Made by a program: the position numbers and the translations under genes
From: Ascochyta rabiei
Lineage: Eukaryota > Ascomycota > Dothideomycetes > Pleosporales > Didymellaceae
Reading direction: 5' to 3'
DNA length: 64,000 nt
Assembly: GCF_004011695.2 (NCBI RefSeq)
Contig: NC_082407.1
Span: 558,001 to 622,000, forward strand
The notes under the pieces: generated by a model
Seen by the model: the letters and a program-made list of their open reading frames with translations, nothing else
Databases searched by the model: none
Told to the model about the DNA's origin: nothing
In this document: one piece after another, positions 10,342-21,730 of the stretch
How the letters are laid out: each line of letters opens with the position of its first letter
Position numbering within the stretch: position 1 is the stretch's first letter

Positions 10342-10867
10342 TTGTTCCTGCACAAAAGAAGACTCTTTAAGTCGAAGCTGTCTTGTAAACTTCTGGTCCT
10401 TACCTTGCTTCTACATGTAACACCTACTTGTGCCGGTAAGGATTTTCCACCTCTCCCTCCAGATGTTCGCATCCGCCGGGTAAATTAGCAAAAGCAGACG
10501 ATCTTGGAGCGCGTGGTGCATACAAAGCGGGGCGACAATGCTGCGCGTGTTCGGAAAGAAGAGACAGAGAAGGTGACGTCATGTTGAGTGTAAAAGCATG
10601 AGCATTTTAGATGAAGCCTAAAGACGTCCAGGTTCTTGTATTACCCGTGCGTGTACTTCAATCGTCCAATCGCGCCCTTAAGATTTGCTTCCATCGGATC
10701 AGGTAACGTTTCCTGTATCTGGCATACAGAGTCCCTTTTCTGCCACATCTACGTCCGGAAGCATTTTAACTTTACAACACCACGATTGACATCCTGGTGG
10801 GGTGTACGTGAATGTGTGTATACCAACATGCACAAGCACTTCTGGTCAACCAGCCAGACCGTTACGC
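10342..10867. other. Intergenic, nothing recognised
   Basis: The interval lies downstream of the short-chain dehydrogenase. It has a T-rich tract at about 10311-10336 just before it and no gene-like signal. Confidence 0.5.
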
Positions 10868-11860
10868 TACAACCACTGCTTATTACCAAATTGCGACACA
10901 AACGCTCCAGAATATCCATTTTCGATGCTAGCCTTCTCCCAGGCTGCCCTGATGGTCTGTATAGCTTCTTCCACAGATACCGGGCCCTTGAAATGCGGCG
11001 CATAAGCTGCAAACTTGGCCATAAGCCTTGTCGCACCCTGGATCTGTTCTGGGGTTACTGCAGATGTGCATTAACTTCTTTTCCTGACGATTTGATTTCA
11101 AAGACGAGATATACACACGGTTCGAAAAGTGACCCACGTCCACGACTCCCGGGCTCATACTGAAGAAGAGCACACATCTTTCTTGTACTGGGCACTATAC
11201 TTGGCCACCATGACGTTCATGGCTGCTTTGCCGGCAGAATAAAAAGCAGAGAACTCGGTCTCGGAGTCGTTGATGAAGTCAAGGTCCGTATGGCCGCTAG
11301 AGATGGCAATGACCTTCTTGACCTTGCCCTTGAGGACTTGAGGAAGGAAGAGATTGAAGAGATGGATGTTGCCGGTCAAGTTGGTTTGGAATACCTTGGA
11401 TGAGACTTCCTCCAGCTCTTCGACCTTGTCGCTCCTGTTGAACATGTAGCGTTAGCCACACAGCTAAAATCTGGTTCGGTGGAAGAAACAGACCTACAAT
11501 GCACCAAGGGGATCGAAAGCATTGAAAAGAGTGAGATACGCTACGTTAGCAACTAGGTAATCGATGCCACACTCACCAACAATCTTCGCAGTATCGACAG
11601 CGGCTTGCTTCAGGCTGGCGTAGCTCGTGAGGTCTCCATAGAGAATATGAACATTGGAACGCTCGCCCAGCCCTGCTTTCACCATCTTCTTAGTTGAATT
11701 CTTATCGCGGACCAGACCGACGACCAAGTTGTTGGTATTGTCTGAGATCTGCTTGACGAGCTCGAACTAGGCTGGGTTAGGAAAGAGGGGTGCGTTACAC
11801 AGCATAGACCTAACTCACCCCGATCCCCTTCGACACTTCGGTGATGACGTAGACAGACAT
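10868..11860 (-). pseudogene. Short-chain dehydrogenase/reductase with a 1-nt frameshift
   Basis: The SDR reads in order on the minus strand. Exon 1 is MSVYVITEVSKGIG. A short intron ends at TAG before FELVKQISDNTNNLVVGLVR. An intron then follows LGAL, and the next exon has SDKVEELEE, KVIAISSGHTDL and FSAFYSAGKAAMNVM, containing the catalytic Ser and the YxxxK pair. The frame breaks at about 11178 (QYKKD, then VLFFSMSPGVVD one base out of register). A last intron precedes TPEQIQGATRLMAKFAAYAP and the C-terminal FVSQFGNKQWL. One extra base would restore the frame, so this is a recent pseudogene or an assembly error. The first Gly of the TGxxxGIG cofactor motif is Glu, a second sign of decay. 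Confidence 0.7.
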
Positions 11861-12161
11861 GGTGAGTGAGGTATGTAGGACGGAATGAGTTGAGACTGTC
11901 ATGGCCCGGCTGCTTTATGCTGTACTATAACATGCATGGTGCTTGATCGTAGGACAGAATATGTGTCTTGGCGTTATGATTGTTAATTCGAAATGTGCCT
12001 TGCCCTATATCCGACTTAGCCGCGCATACTGCTCTCTGGATGTCAGTTGGCCGCCTGCACAAGAAACCTTGTAATTCTTAAAAGGTCTATTTCATTACTT
12101 TTTCCTTTTGTAGCAAGAGGTGAGAAACAGAGTGCGTCGGCTACACTATGCACGGTCTGTT
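11861..12161. other. Short intergenic between the SDR and the MFS transporter
   Basis: About 300 bp holding the promoter side of the SDR and the 3' side of the transporter. No element is recognised. Confidence 0.5.
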
Positions 12162-13822
12162 CTATAGAGTTCGACGCGTTGTTACTTCCTCGCCATGCGC
12201 GTCAGCTTTTAGCCTCAAGCTTTCTGCAGCCTCTTGTCTCCATCTCAATCCATTTTGCATGATCCACACCACCACGGCAATTAACACGACATACACCAGA
12301 GCAATGAACGTGAAAGCCCACCCAGGGTTCATCGCCGCGCACATGGGTATGATAGCTGCCGAGCCCCCAGCACTCATCAGACACCGGACGAAATTGATCG
12401 CAGCAGTGGCTGCAGCAGGCTTATCGCGGTGCAGATCAATAAGCAGCCCGTTTGTGATGTTGAACGCGGTTGATACACCGAAACCAAGGATAAACAGTGC
12501 GATCTCCGGACCAGCAAGATGTGTTTGGAAATCGACTGTCCAGCCGAACATTATCAAGCCGACAATTCCAATGATGTGACCGGGTATAACAATCTCAAGC
12601 TTCACCCTTTCGATTGGAAAGTTGCTCAGGTCTTGTTGTTTGCCCTTCGATATAGGCATATTTAGCCTTGCAGCATGACGCCGAAAATTCCAATCCACCA
12701 CATGACCCATGGTCAGGGATGAGAGCAGCGACCCGATACCATTAGCAATGTAGCAAAGCCCGACGTCGAGTTCATTGAGGTTGTAAGCTTGTTTGAACAA
12801 ATCGGGAATGGCCGATGTGGTAACCATCATGCCGGTGAAGAAGAAGCCATTGTAGAGCAGGATGATGCAGGATTCTTTCTCGCCCAGGATACGGAGCGTA
12901 GCGAGTGGATTCAACGATATCTTGCGCCTGGCTGGCTTAACATCAGAATTGATTTCGTGGTCGTCCTCCGCGGGAGCTGATTGCTTAGCAAGTTTTCGCT
13001 GTTGTATGCAACTGATGACAGACTGATTGATACCTCGTGCTGGGATAGATCCATTGCCGACCACGTTTCTACAAGTCTCTGGGAAGAGAAACGCAAAAGA
13101 AATAAGCAGTACGCCAGAGAATATCGCAAGGAACCAGAAGATCGATCGCCATCCCAGGAACTGAGCCAGAATACCTCCGATTGTTGGACCAAATGCAGGA
13201 CCGCACAAGATGCCTGCACCGGCATAGCCCATGTACTTCCCTCGCTCGGCGGAAGTCGATATGTCGGATACAATAGCGAAAGCAAGGGCAATGGCAGCGC
13301 TACACCCAACAGCCTGAACCATACGCAAGATAAGCAGAGCTACGTAGTTGGTTTGAAGGGCAAGTCCGATGTTGGCAACGATGTAGATGACATAGCAAAG
13401 GATGAAGGAAAATCGTCTGCCGCTAGTATCCGACATGGCACCGATGATGGTTGGAGCAATTGCTTGTGCGATCTGTCACGGTTAGTGTTGTGCATTACTG
13501 CGGCATGTGTTATGCTAACCATATATGTAGTAATCGATATGTTTGCCTTTGTCGGCGTTATATCCAGTACACCCGTGAGGACATTGAGAGCTGGAAGCAC
13601 CGTGGTCGCGCCAAATGGCGATATTAGAGCTGAGATGGACACGAGAAAAATGATCCATGTTTTCATGCGTGGGCTGAACACTGAATAGGGCGGTCCTGAG
13701 ACCTGTCGGTGCAGAATCTCTCTCGGCGCATTCTTCTCAACATCCAACTCCGGTGGTAGGGCCCTTTCACTTCTCGCCTCTTCCTTGTTTTCAGACACTG
13801 GCATGGCTCTAGGTGCGCTCAT
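12162..13822 (-). CDS. MFS drug/H+ antiporter (DHA1 type), two exons
   Basis: Exons are 13520-13822 and 12162-13472. The 47-bp intron 13473-13519 starts GTTAGC and has CTAAC shortly before its TGACAG acceptor. The product is 537 aa. A hydrophilic N-terminus of about 55 residues precedes the first membrane segment (TWIIFLVSISALISPFGAT). MFS motif A is seen as GAMSDTSGRRFS and the antiporter motif C as GPAFGPTIGG in the fifth helix. A long loop (about residues 240-290) splits the two six-helix halves, as in fungal QDR/Flr1-like exporters. It probably exports small toxic compounds across the plasma membrane in exchange for protons; the substrate cannot be read from sequence. It lies about 300 bp from the same-strand SDR, which might suggest a small detoxification pair, but this is weak. 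Confidence 0.9.
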
Positions 13823-15221
13823 AGTGTCGGCGGTCCATGAGAGGATGGTCGTGCGACCTATGGCCAGAATGAGAGTTGAGACGACAGGCGAAGTGGCTGC
13901 CTCTGCAAGTGCTGGGGCATGTGCTGCTTTAACGTATCCTGCAGCCTACCAGAACACAGCTAGTGTCGGCAAGTGGAGAGGCGTGTCGTGTCGTAGCTGT
14001 CGCGCTTGTGCCACCAAAATACATATCCGGGGTCTGTTTTTGCAGCAACGACAGCACATCACTTCTGCAAAGACATCTCAGAGCTTGACAGGCCATCCAG
14101 ACGGACTAAGCGCAGGCTATACAATGTTGACTTGTAATAACAAAACAGGATGCGGCTCGGCTTCGTGACAAGCGGTTGAGATGGCTTGTCCAAGAAGAAG
14201 GCCGGAAATACTGTGTTATCTCCGGCCGATCGGCAAAGCAAATGCCGAACCCCCCGAGCAGCTTTGTTATCTCGCAGCTTCAACAGCTTGACAAGCTTGA
14301 CGTCCAGATAAGCTTCCAAGCTGTCTTGTCTGGCTGACGAACCCAACACAAAACTGTCATATCATGCAGCCAGAGCCCTTCTTGACCATCTAATTCCAAC
14401 TCTAACTCCCGGAATTAATACGAACTTTGCCCCCACGTCACGAGACCTCTGACTGAGGACCACATCAGTGACTGACAGCATGAGTGTATACAGTCGGTCC
14501 CTCGAACACATGCATGGTGCATCTTCGACAGAGAGGCAATAACGATCGAGACCACCCCATGTCATAACGATCGCTCGCTCGAGACATTCAGCGCCCAATT
14601 CCCCAGCTCCAAACAACCCCCAGCCTTACTCATCTAACTCAGCCATGGCTCACAACCACAAACATCAGGTTCGCGCATCTGCCCCAAGACCTCCCCGCCC
14701 CATCGTCATGCTCTCCGCCCCGCTGGCGTCGGGACCGGAACGGTTGTAGCGGGACCTAGCTCTCGACGAGCTTTCCAAGCGTGCCTCCATAACGTAATGG
14801 ACCCTCTGTTAGCTTCAACGACGTCTTTCGTCCTTGGCTCGCCTTCACGAACAAAGCTACACGATGCGTCATCGACAGGAGATGCCAACATGCCAAGCGC
14901 AGAGGCTGAGAGGCCTGCAGGAGGAGGCTCTTCTGGGCCACAGGCGGAGGCTGCGACGGTGCTGTGCGGCACATCAATTGACGAATCGTCGACGACGCCT
15001 CAGTCTTGGCCAGCTGACTGCACAAAGGGATTATGAGCAGGCCGGCGCGCGTCATCGGTCGAACCCTGGGGTTGCGACAAACTTCTCGCCTTTTCTCGCG
15101 AGCTTCCACGACTTGTACGAATCCTTCGACATTCACCACACCGCGCATTGCTAGACCCCTTAAGACACCCAACCCTTCTTCTCTTATTCACACTCGCCAC
15201 TTTCACACTCCAGCACGCACA
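13823..15221. other. Intergenic; shared upstream region of the transporter and the amidotransferase
   Basis: The two flanking genes are divergent, so this is their common upstream DNA. Pyrimidine-rich leader sequence precedes the amidotransferase start (15170-15220). Small frames on both strands show no family resemblance. Confidence 0.5.
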
Positions 15222-16128
15222 ATGGGCCCCCTCCCAGCATGCCAGACGATCAGCCACCACTCGGACAAGGTGCGCATGCTAGTGCTCGAGACCGACGAAA
15301 CGCATCCAGACACGCAAAAGGAGATTGGCGGGTTCGGCGAGGTGTTCAACAACCTGTTCATCAAGGCCGGTGACGACCACAACCCGCAGCTGGGCATCGA
15401 GACGATGATGCAGTACATTGTCGAGCCAGAGGGCGGCGAGGTGCCCGGGCCTGAGGACATCCCGGAGGATCTGCATGCGATCCTCATTACGGGGAGCGAG
15501 TGGGATGCCCACGGCGACAACGAGTGGATCCTCAAGCTGATGTCCTTTATCAAATGTACGTCCCTCACCACCCTATTCACTACACCCCTTTCCTAACACA
15601 AACACAGACATCTGGACGCACCGCCCCGACATCAAATTCACCGGCATCTGCTTCGGGCACCAGATCCTCTGCCGAACCCTAGGGTCCAGCGTCGCGCCCT
15701 CCGCAGACGGCGAATGGGAACTCTCACACACGCCGATCGCGCTGTCCTCGTTAGGGCAGCAACTTTTCCACACGCAAGACTCCCACATCCACCTGCACCA
15801 AATGCACCTCGACCACGTGCTCAACGCGCCCTCGCCCTCGACCTCCTCCTTGCTCACTCCAGACACAAAAGTCCACGTCTGGGGCACCACGGACCACACG
15901 GACGTGCAGGGCGTGTACATCCAGAAGCGGCTGTTTACGAGCCAGGGCCACATGGAGTTCAGCGAGCGGCATGTGCGGCGGCAGCTGGATATGCGGGTTG
16001 AGGCGGGCAGTGTGGAGAAGAACGATGCTGAGGAGGCGGCTGAGAGGGCCGATTGGATGCATGATGGGCTTGTGGTTGCCAAAGCTGTGCTCAGGTTTTT
16101 CCATGGCGATGATGATAAGCTGGCGTAG
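15222..16128 (+). CDS. Class I glutamine amidotransferase-like protein, two exons
   Basis: Exons are 15222-15555 and 15608-16128; the 52-bp intron has GTACGT and CACAG ends. The product is 284 aa. The N-terminal half has MLVLETDE (first beta strand) and ILITGSEWDAHGDNEWI. Exon 2 opens with GICFGHQILCRTLG, whose Cys is the expected nucleophile, and HMEFSERH late in the protein supplies the likely catalytic His. This is the stand-alone GATase fold found in fungal relatives of GMP-synthase-like proteins; the acceptor of the ammonia is unknown. The frame is open upstream to an ATG at 15033, which would add an Arg/Ser/Thr-rich mitochondrial-type presequence. I prefer 15222 because of its ACAATGG context and the pyrimidine-rich leader, but dual localisation is possible. 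Confidence 0.85.
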
Positions 16129-16413
16129 ATGGATGCTGGATGTTGATATGTAAACTAGATTAGAAGAGATTAGATCCCAATACGCACACTAACGCATAGT
16201 TTGTGGGCTATGCGCCGCAACATGCTGACCTTGTTTGTTGCCTGGAGAGAATTTTGGTCGAAGCGGACCTTGGAATTGGATTCAGTACTTGGCAAGGACA
16301 AGCTGAGAAAGAGCGTGGCCCGTAGTGGAAATTCATCGAGCGATTCACAGTGGTTACAGGGTTGATATCTTCAAAGCACAGTTGGATATTTATTCATACG
16401 TAATGCTTATAAG
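16129..16413. other. Convergent 3' region
   Basis: The amidotransferase (+) and threonine aldolase (-) end towards each other here. No other signal is recognised. Confidence 0.5.
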
Positions 16414-17604
16414 CTACTCCACGCCCTTACCCTTCATCTTCAACTCCTCAGGGTCGTGCGGTGCCTCGGCCTTCTTGCCGTCCCCTACCTTGCCAGTTAG
16501 GACCTCGGTGAACAGGTTCGTCACGGCTTCGATGCACTCCTCGCTGATCTGGTAGTGCACGACGAAACGCCCTCCGCGTGTGCGCACACCGTACTTCTCC
16601 CCTGTCTCGATGAAGTGGTTGATGTCGATGTTGTGCGCTTCGAGGTTGAGCCACACCATGTTGCTGTCGACGGGGTAATCTAGCTTGCCGCCGAGGTCGG
16701 TCCAGATCTTCTGTATGCGCTTCGCCTTTTCGTGCGACTCGGTGAGGCGGCCGCCGAGGAACGTCTCCTCGACTGCGACACGCGCCGGTGCTGCTATCAC
16801 ACCAGCCTGTCTCAGACCACCGCCGATGGACTTGCGAACCCAGCGACTGCGCTTGATGAAGGCCGTTGTACCAACAATGATGCTGCCAATGGGCGCACCG
16901 AGTCCCTTGCTGAAACACAGACTCAGACTGTCCATCTCTACGCAGTACTCCTTGAGGGTTCCTGCACCAGCAGCAACAGCCTCCCATAGACGCGCACCGT
17001 CCATGTGCATGATAATGCCATTCTCGCGGCCCCAGGCGGCGATGCGGCGGACTTCGGACAGTGGCATGATGGCGCCGTTGAGTGTGTTCTCCAGCGAGAT
17101 GACGCGCGTGGGGCAGGCGTGGACATCGTCAGAGATAACAGCGTACTTTTGCACCTCCTCGAGCGTGATGTATGTGCCGTTCTTGGCGTCGATGGGCTGG
17201 GTGAGGGCCTGCGAGAGAGAGGCGACACCGCCGGCCTCATACTGGATGATGTGGGAGCGGCGGTCGCACACAATGGCCTGGGGCGGGGCAGTCAGGTGGG
17301 CGCGCAGGGCAACTTGGTTACCCATGCTGCCGGAGAGCACGAGTAAAGCATCCTCCTTGCCCGTCAGCTCGGCGATGAACCTCTCCAGGCCGAGCGTGGT
17401 GGGGTCCTCCATGGACACATCGTCAAGCAGCGTGCATTCCTGGATCGCCCTCAGCATGGACAGTGTCGGCGTTGTGTGCACATCAGACCGAAAGTCGAAA
17501 GCAGCTGGGTTGCGTTCATTGCCCCAGGCGGTGCCAATGGGCTTTTCGCCGTTGGTGGCGGGCATCTTGCTGCTCTTGGCAGTGTACTGGGCAAACTCGG
17601 ACAT
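16414..17604 (-). CDS. Threonine aldolase (PLP-dependent), single exon
   Basis: The 396-aa product cleaves threonine or allo-threonine to glycine and acetaldehyde. Family landmarks are in order: FDFRSDVHTTPTLSML at the N-terminus, a GSMGNQVAL loop, HMDGARLWEA for the cofactor Asp, and CFSKGLGAPIGS with the Lys that binds pyridoxal phosphate. The small C-terminal domain has VRTRGGRFVVHYQIS. The length fits the family plus a short N-terminal extension and a Lys/Glu-rich tail. No targeting signal is obvious, so it is probably cytosolic. It is convergent with the upstream amidotransferase gene, 285 bp apart. Confidence 0.92.
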   Translation of the reverse strand: MSEFAQYTAKSSKMPATNGEKPIGTAWGNERNPAAFDFRSDVHTTPTLSMLRAIQECTLLDDVSMEDPTTLGLERFIAELTGKEDALLVLSGSMGNQVALRAHLTAPPQAIVCDRRSHIIQYEAGGVASLSQALTQPIDAKNGTYITLEEVQKYAVISDDVHACPTRVISLENTLNGAIMPLSEVRRIAAWGRENGIIMHMDGARLWEAVAAGAGTLKEYCVEMDSLSLCFSKGLGAPIGSIIVGTTAFIKRSRWVRKSIGGGLRQAGVIAAPARVAVEETFLGGRLTESHEKAKRIQKIWTDLGGKLDYPVDSNMVWLNLEAHNIDINHFIETGEKYGVRTRGGRFVVHYQISEECIEAVTNLFTEVLTGKVGDGKKAEAPHDPEELKMKGKGVE

Positions 17605-20179
17605 GCTGCGGCGTGCTGGCGACGTGTGCAGCCAACGTGTGTGGGGGTGGCGGTGGGGGTGGCGGGGTGGAAGGTGCAGGCACGGGCGCTCCGTTCAGCT
17701 GTTCGGCGGGATGTGGCTGGAGAGGTGTGAGGTCAATCGCACAGCAGGTGGACGGCACCACGTACTGGACAGGCGAGCGAGTGAATATAAGCGTCGTGGC
17801 GGCATTGGGTGAAGTTGTCGAACGTTGAATCGAGTTTACACAGGGCGTGTTGTTCAAATCCGCGGGAATGTGCCACTAGCTTTGTTAGGAAGGCGCGACA
17901 CGGAACTGACGCGGAAATCACAGCTCAACAGTGTGTCAGCACTCATACAATACCCTTCTTGCGATTGCGCCCTACACTCGCTCTGAGTCAATAAAGTGCC
18001 TAATCGTATCCTTTTCCGACGGAAATAGAGTCATCAGTGAGGTACAGTGTGCGATATCGGCTTCACCTAAGCACTGCGTGCTGAACTGATACTTGATAAC
18101 GACGATAAACTTTTGCCGTTTTTTAAACCCCACAATAAGCATGGGAAACGATACCACTATCCTGGTTCCTGGGTTGCCATCTAGCACTACGATTCTTAGC
18201 CACATGGACAAACCCACATGCTCTCTCAATCCAATTTGCTATAGGCCTGGCCATCGAGGGTGCATTCTACGGCAGATTACAGTAACCAGTCGCCTCAAAT
18301 ATATGCCTGATAGAGCATTTACAAAAGCTCTGGAAATACACCCAGCACTGATAACCAACGACCAAGACTTCTTTCACAGGCTTCATGGGATGTACGAGAA
18401 AGAGATGTGCAGTTTCGGGAGGAGACATTGGTCTTTGAAGATGCTTCAGAAAATCAGATTGCTTTCAGCAAGTACAAACCCCTAAAAAAGATCTGCACAG
18501 CGCTGCTCGCTCTTCTCGCTATTGTCAGTAAGATCGAACCATAACACTGCTTCCGTCGCACCGCTAGGAAACTGCGTGTCGGTGCCATCGCACATTTGCA
18601 GCTAAGCCGGAGTGGTTTTCAGCGTAACTGCCATCTCTCGATTTCTGGATGTCCCACCACGTAACGCTACTCGATGACGCCGATCTCTTCAGCGTCTTAT
18701 CTACCCCCTTCTAGACATTATGCTCCGAAGATAAAGCTTACTGCATGCCATTCCCTGTACCGCAAGATTCCCCTACCCTGCAAGAGATCCCGCACTTCTA
18801 CAAGGGGCCTATCGCCGACCAACTTCAGTACTGATTGTATCAACATATTGTTTAGGCTTTCGCAAGGAGACTTGTGCTATGCCTCAGCACTTATAGAGAA
18901 CTACAGTAGTTTCTGCATTGCGCTGGAAGATATGTAAGCATTAGCAGCAACTGTTGTACACGTTGCGTAGACTTTGCTGTGAGACGATGTGTAGACCGCC
19001 TCTACGGTCACGGGGTTGGTGTTGACATTTGGCATGAGTAAGCGCAGTCTCAGATAAACAAATCCACTTGATCAACCTTAGGCCGATCCTGCTAATAGTT
19101 CATGGTACGGCAAGCAAAATGTTGGAGCTGAACCATGCCTTCTAGATCGGTTCATGCTATTCTGGTTGACTTCTGTTGGCTTATAACGTTATGCGAAATA
19201 CCTATCTCAGCAGAGGGTCGGTGTAACGAGAGGCCGCCCGTCACCCACTCTAGTACTAACTTTCTAGAGTCTCTTTAGAGTTTATTCGATAATTAAAGCT
19301 AATTTTAAGCTACAGTTATTAACTTTTAGGAAATCGCTAATTGCTACGCCCGCCGTGATAGGGGGCTCCAGCCGCTGCCTCCCTCCCGCGTCCACCTACA
19401 AGGCAGCGGCCGCACGCTAACTTGGTTGAGGCAGGTTTTTCGCACAACACCCATAACATGAGATGGCCCAACGTAGGCGCCTTAAGCGGAAAGGTACACA
19501 GGGAGAACTGTGGATATATGGAAGACTATACACGTGACGTTGCCGTTTGGGCTAGTACGCCCTTTCAGCAGATTATTAAATGCATAAGCCTCGGATTATG
19601 GATGGATGAATAATGATGCCGCAGCTGCAAGAACTACACAAGTTGTGTCGAAAACCTGTGGTCAAGGACCTGTCGTTAACTGCTGTGTGCTCATTTCCTT
19701 TGAGGAGTCTTGGGATGTTTCGCAGAATGAGACAAACTTATACTGTGCCAAAGGTTCGAGATCAATGGGGTTCTTGCTGTTTAAAAAGTGGCTATGGCCC
19801 TCGCTGCTGCTACGTCTTCTCTAAATCGTGCTGGTTCACGTGTCGCACAAGTGAGAAACTACCACCAATTCTACTCTTGGTCTGGTTGCGGAAGAATCAA
19901 CAGAATCGAAACTGCATACTCGTGTTTAACATATGCCTGGCAGGTTCCAATGAGCAGGACATAAGATCTGTCTCCTTATTGTTGCCACTAGACTTCGCTC
20001 GGAGGTTTTCTCACGCGTCATAAAAAGATGCTCCAAGTTGTACGCACGGCGTGGATTGGGTGAAAGGCTGAGTGTTGGCACTCACCATTCTTTCGGCAAC
20101 GTTTTTGATGCTGGGTCTTAGACAATGTCTATACTCGTGACGGTGCAATGTGCATACTACCGTTTTCCTGCTTTGTACC
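17605..20179. other. Gene-poor interval, no intact gene supported
   Basis: The stretch begins with the aldolase promoter side, which has a GGTGGGGGTGG-like tract at 17640-17670. Apart from the weak relic at 18120-18485 I see only short unrelated frames. About 19250-19420 has an AT-rich part followed by a GC-rich part, resembling a repeat fragment that I cannot classify. Confidence 0.45.
18120..18485 (+). pseudogene. Possible relic of a fungal hypothetical-protein family
   Basis: The stretch reading LITNDQDFFHRLHGMYEKEM and then WSLKMLQKIRLL resembles the 'NDxxFFxLLRxxY...SLKTLxxIxFV' block found in many fungal proteins of unknown function (from memory of the family pattern). The frame stops just after it and the upstream part does not continue the family. 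The call is weak. Confidence 0.25.
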
Positions 20180-21730
20180 CTACCTAGCACCCAATTCCAC
20201 AAGCTGTGCCTCATCATCTTCCGGTCTGTTCGACGATACTCGTATGTCGACGGTCTTCATGATCGTGGTTACAAACAAGCTGTCCGACAAAGTCCTCCTC
20301 TTCTTACTGGATGTTTTCCCACTTGGTTCCCGGTAATCAAGTGTCTGCGCTTCCCCATGCAACGACATCGTGTCCTCCGTCGAGGCGAAACACTGTGGTA
20401 GCGTGTGTGCAAGGAAGCGTCGGATTGCTGGCATACATATGCAAATAACGCCAACATTGATTTCGATATTGGACCACATGTCTCTCGATATAGTATCGTA
20501 CGTGGTATTTCTCGTAGTCGAGTATTGTGCCAACGTTTGGATACGCATACATGAGACGGCGATAATACTGTTGAACAATTCAGTCAGCCGTGATTCTTTA
20601 TACCTCAAGCTCTGTCTTACATGAACCCAACACCAAAGACCGCTAGTAAATATAGCTTCCTTCTCAAACTCAGATTGAGCCTCCACAGCTGTGGGATCGG
20701 TATCAGAGCTATCAATAAATCCGAGCTGATGTTAACGGCAGCAGCAATGTAATAGAACAGTTTCAGGTTAATGCAGTAAACGGGAGTCTTCTCCATCGCC
20801 CATCTCGTCCAGATCGCTACAGGTTGTTAGTAACTACCAAAAGCGCAACTAGCGTTCAATTTTCTCACCAGAAATTGGCCAACAAGAAAAGGTCATGGTA
20901 AGGCCAAAACCTACCGAATAGCCTATCGCCAGAGCTATCCCGACTAAGCACCATCGCCTTGCATTCTCCGAAGGGAAAATTCGTAGAAAGAAGAACAGGA
21001 AACACAACTTCTGGAACCCAGAACACCAGAAATAGAGGTTTTGGCATACATATGTAATCTATGAACCATGTGAGCCGTAATTGCCGGAGGAAGGTAGAAA
21101 TTTGATGTGCACCTTATGAATCCTGTTTATCTCGTGTGGCTTCAGTGTCCATATGTCTCTACCGAGTCCGAGTTTTGCTGATAATGCTAGTCCGATAGAG
21201 CTGGATACTGACATGCAGGCCGCTAGACAGGCGAACAAATCGTCATACCCAAATGTATTTTGCCGCATCGCTACAAAAAGTCGCATAATAATGGCAAGTA
21301 GTGCGGCTGAGCCCAATGTAGTGACGCAACAGAATACTACATTGCTTTCGTTCCGGACTGAGCGCTGACAGATAGTGTCGGTTGCATTTATTGTCACTGA
21401 TATCAGTCAGCAACCGCTACATGCTCATCTAGTAATCTAGCCAAGGCGTTAGGGTTACCGAGCCATTCTTTGACGGTACACGACTGCAGGATGCAGCTCT
21501 GGGCTGCTGCGCTCGCTGCGCTGTTCATACACGTACAGTCGTTGTTACCAAACATACAAGGCACTTGCGAGCTGTGCGAAGCACCGTAGCATGAAGTCTG
21601 CGCCAGGTGGTAAGTCTTTGGAAAATTAGTGATTCGGTGGACTTACTGCGCAGTCTGGCAATACTGATTGAGCGACGCTCGAGCACATCGACAAAGCCCA
21701 TATCAAGAGAAAAACTGTTAAGTGTCTCAT
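20180..21730 (-). CDS. CFEM-domain Pth11-like seven-helix receptor, six exons
   Basis: Exons (minus order): 21647-21730, 21459-21597, 21113-21396, 20869-21058, 20621-20816, 20180-20567. All five introns are GT-AG, 49-62 bp, and all phases agree, giving 426 aa. MRHLTVFLLIWALSM is a signal peptide. A CFEM domain follows with exactly eight Cys after the signal (residues 27, 31, 42, 49, 51, 63, 68, 84; LPDCATSC and NDCTC visible). The membrane part has FGYDDLFACLAACMS, GLGRDIW, FLFFFLRIFPSENARRW, YCINLKLFYYIAAAVNI and the late block YDTISRDMWSNIEINVGVIC, then CMPAIRRFL. The hydrophilic tail ends at the stop. Such proteins sit in the plasma membrane and are proposed G-protein-coupled sensors of host surfaces. 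No single exon reveals the gene. The ligand is unknown. Confidence 0.85.

Noticed and set aside
12981..13688. 235-codon open frame on the + strand
   Set aside because: Antisense to the MFS transporter and runs across its intron.
16685..17812. 375-codon open frame on the + strand
   Set aside because: Antisense to the threonine aldolase gene.
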